Assembly: GCA_018897155.1 (NCBI GenBank)
Contig: JAHILE010000056.1
Coordinates: 1-13,397, forward strand
Reading direction: 5' to 3'
Length of the DNA: 13,397 bases
Origin: Nanoarchaeota archaeon
GTDB lineage: Archaea; EX4484-52; LFW-46
Made by a program: the position numbers and the translations under genes. Positions 12,458 through 13,397 of the stretch are shown here, piece after piece. Each line of letters starts with the position of its first letter. The stretch's first letter is position 1. The notes beneath the pieces were generated by a model. It saw only the letters and a list, made by a program, of their open reading frames with translations. It was not told where the DNA came from and did no database searches.

Positions 12458-13366
12458 ATGAAATCTAAAATGGGATTTTGTTATTTGACAGTATTTGCTG
12501 TTTTGGCTTTTCTGATTACTGCACAGGCTGCAATCGCAGCTACGACAAATAATACTGTTACGGTTAATATTAACATTTCCTCTGTTGGCGCAATAGTCGT
12601 TCTTCCAAATTCGCTTTCATGGACAACCGGTGAATTAGGTTCTATTAATCCTGGTGCTGATTCAGCAGTCAGCAATCTTATAATCAAGAACACCGGTTCG
12701 GTTAATGTGAGCAGCATATATATGAATGCAAGCACAGTTGGTGACGAACCTTCTAATCCGCTTCAGACCGCAGATGCTGCCTATTATTCAGCAGCTGGTT
12801 TGGTGATGGTAAAAAACGCTACAGATACGTCATTTTATCATGCAGGGCGCCTTGAGTGGAATCTTTCAACAGTTCTTACTGATGAAACACTAAATTTAGC
12901 TGGAACTACTGGAAAATTCTCACATGGCTGGTACCGGAATGCTTCAGGTAATGAGTATCTCTGGAAGCTTGAAAACGGAACAAATGGCTTTTGCAATAAC
13001 ACGGCTACGACCTTTGCAATTAAGGTAATTCCTGAAAATCAGACAACTATGAACAGAAATTTAGCTGCTGGATTGTCTGCCTGTAGTGCAGTCACAACAG
13101 GAACTGATTGGGGTGTATTCACATGTACTGATGGGCCTCTTGCAGATCAATGCGTTGCAGCCGCATCTACATGCGATAAAATATACATTTATAAATATTA
13201 TGCCACGTTGGCCGATTATCCAACTTGTACAAATAGCGATTATTTGAGACGGGCTAATATAGTGCCCGGCGATGAAGCAGCATTTTCTGTTAAGGCTTCG
13301 GTACCAAAAGGAACGCCTGCAGGAGATGCTGTAACAGGAACTCTGACAATAATCGCAACCTACTAA
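12458..13366 (+). CDS. Secreted sequon-rich surface protein
   Basis: The family is not recognised. The 302-residue product has a classic signal peptide: a short basic start, a hydrophobic core (about 8-22) and an AQAAIA-ATT cleavage region near 27. The mature part is rich in Asn, Thr, Ser and Ala, with ten N-X-S/T sequons (N31, 39, 83, 90, 120, 135, 161, 173, 180, 194) and six cysteines (C179, 209, 223, 232, 239, 257), enough for three disulfides. There is no second membrane segment or lipobox. The end, VPKGTPAGDAVTGTLTIIATY, is a beta strand pattern common at the tails of archaeal secreted Ig-like proteins. A glycosylated cell-surface or S-layer-type role is likely but inferred. Its long upstream region with three dyads suggests tight control. 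Confidence 0.8.
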   Translation: MKSKMGFCYLTVFAVLAFLITAQAAIAATTNNTVTVNINISSVGAIVVLPNSLSWTTGELGSINPGADSAVSNLIIKNTGSVNVSSIYMNASTVGDEPSNPLQTADAAYYSAAGLVMVKNATDTSFYHAGRLEWNLSTVLTDETLNLAGTTGKFSHGWYRNASGNEYLWKLENGTNGFCNNTATTFAIKVIPENQTTMNRNLAAGLSACSAVTTGTDWGVFTCTDGPLADQCVAAASTCDKIYIYKYYATLADYPTCTNSDYLRRANIVPGDEAAFSVKASVPKGTPAGDAVTGTLTIIATY

Positions 13367-13397
13367 ATAATGACTGAACGGCCGGTCCTCCCAAAGA

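Noticed and set aside
12458-12540. Pilin or lipoprotein signal at the secreted protein start
   Set aside because: There is no lipobox cysteine near the cleavage site (Cys8 is inside the hydrophobic core) and no class III peptidase motif; an ordinary Sec signal fits.

Overview
The window looks archaeal. It carries an archaeal-type valyl-tRNA synthetase, the archaeal tRNA pseudouridine synthase Pus10, and a pyrB-pyrI pair that overlaps by one base. Several TATA-like boxes lie about 25 bases before a start codon, which predicts leaderless or nearly leaderless transcripts. A heavily sequon-rich secreted protein closes the window. Base composition is moderate. I cannot name the lineage; a small-genome (DPANN-type) archaeon is plausible but unproven.

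Layout: a palindromic element lies at 60-131, followed by valS (minus). A divergent promoter region leads to a membrane-anchored beta-rich protein with three internal repeats (plus). This converges on an endonuclease IV-like TIM-barrel gene (minus), then a small predicted winged-helix gene (minus) that is divergent from dnaJ (plus). Next come three accessory-looking plus-strand genes: an Nmad2-like protein, then an MNT/HEPN (MntA/HepT) toxin-antitoxin pair. These converge on pyrI-pyrB (minus). A 144-bp MITE with target-site duplication precedes a broken Nudix gene (plus), followed by hairpin-rich tandem repeats, pus10 (minus), a predicted DNA-binding gene (minus), a 373-bp regulatory intergenic region, and the secreted surface protein (plus).

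The most unusual theme is small structured DNA inserts in and around ordinary genes. A 49-bp double-hairpin element splits the conserved Trp codon of the Nudix gene. A related sequence in opposite orientation is repeated after that gene. A nested palindrome of the same length (49 bp) sits in frame inside valS. Two 48-bp units sit in frame inside the endonuclease IV gene, immediately before a metal-ligand strand. The MITE contains two interlocked inverted repeats. This may be a family of mobile palindromic elements that can become protein-coding, but the family link is partly inference.

A second theme is regulation. Three dyads of the form GTAC-N4-GTAC lie between the predicted regulator (11422-12084) and the secreted protein gene (12458-13366), which suggests a dedicated surface-protein regulon with autoregulation.
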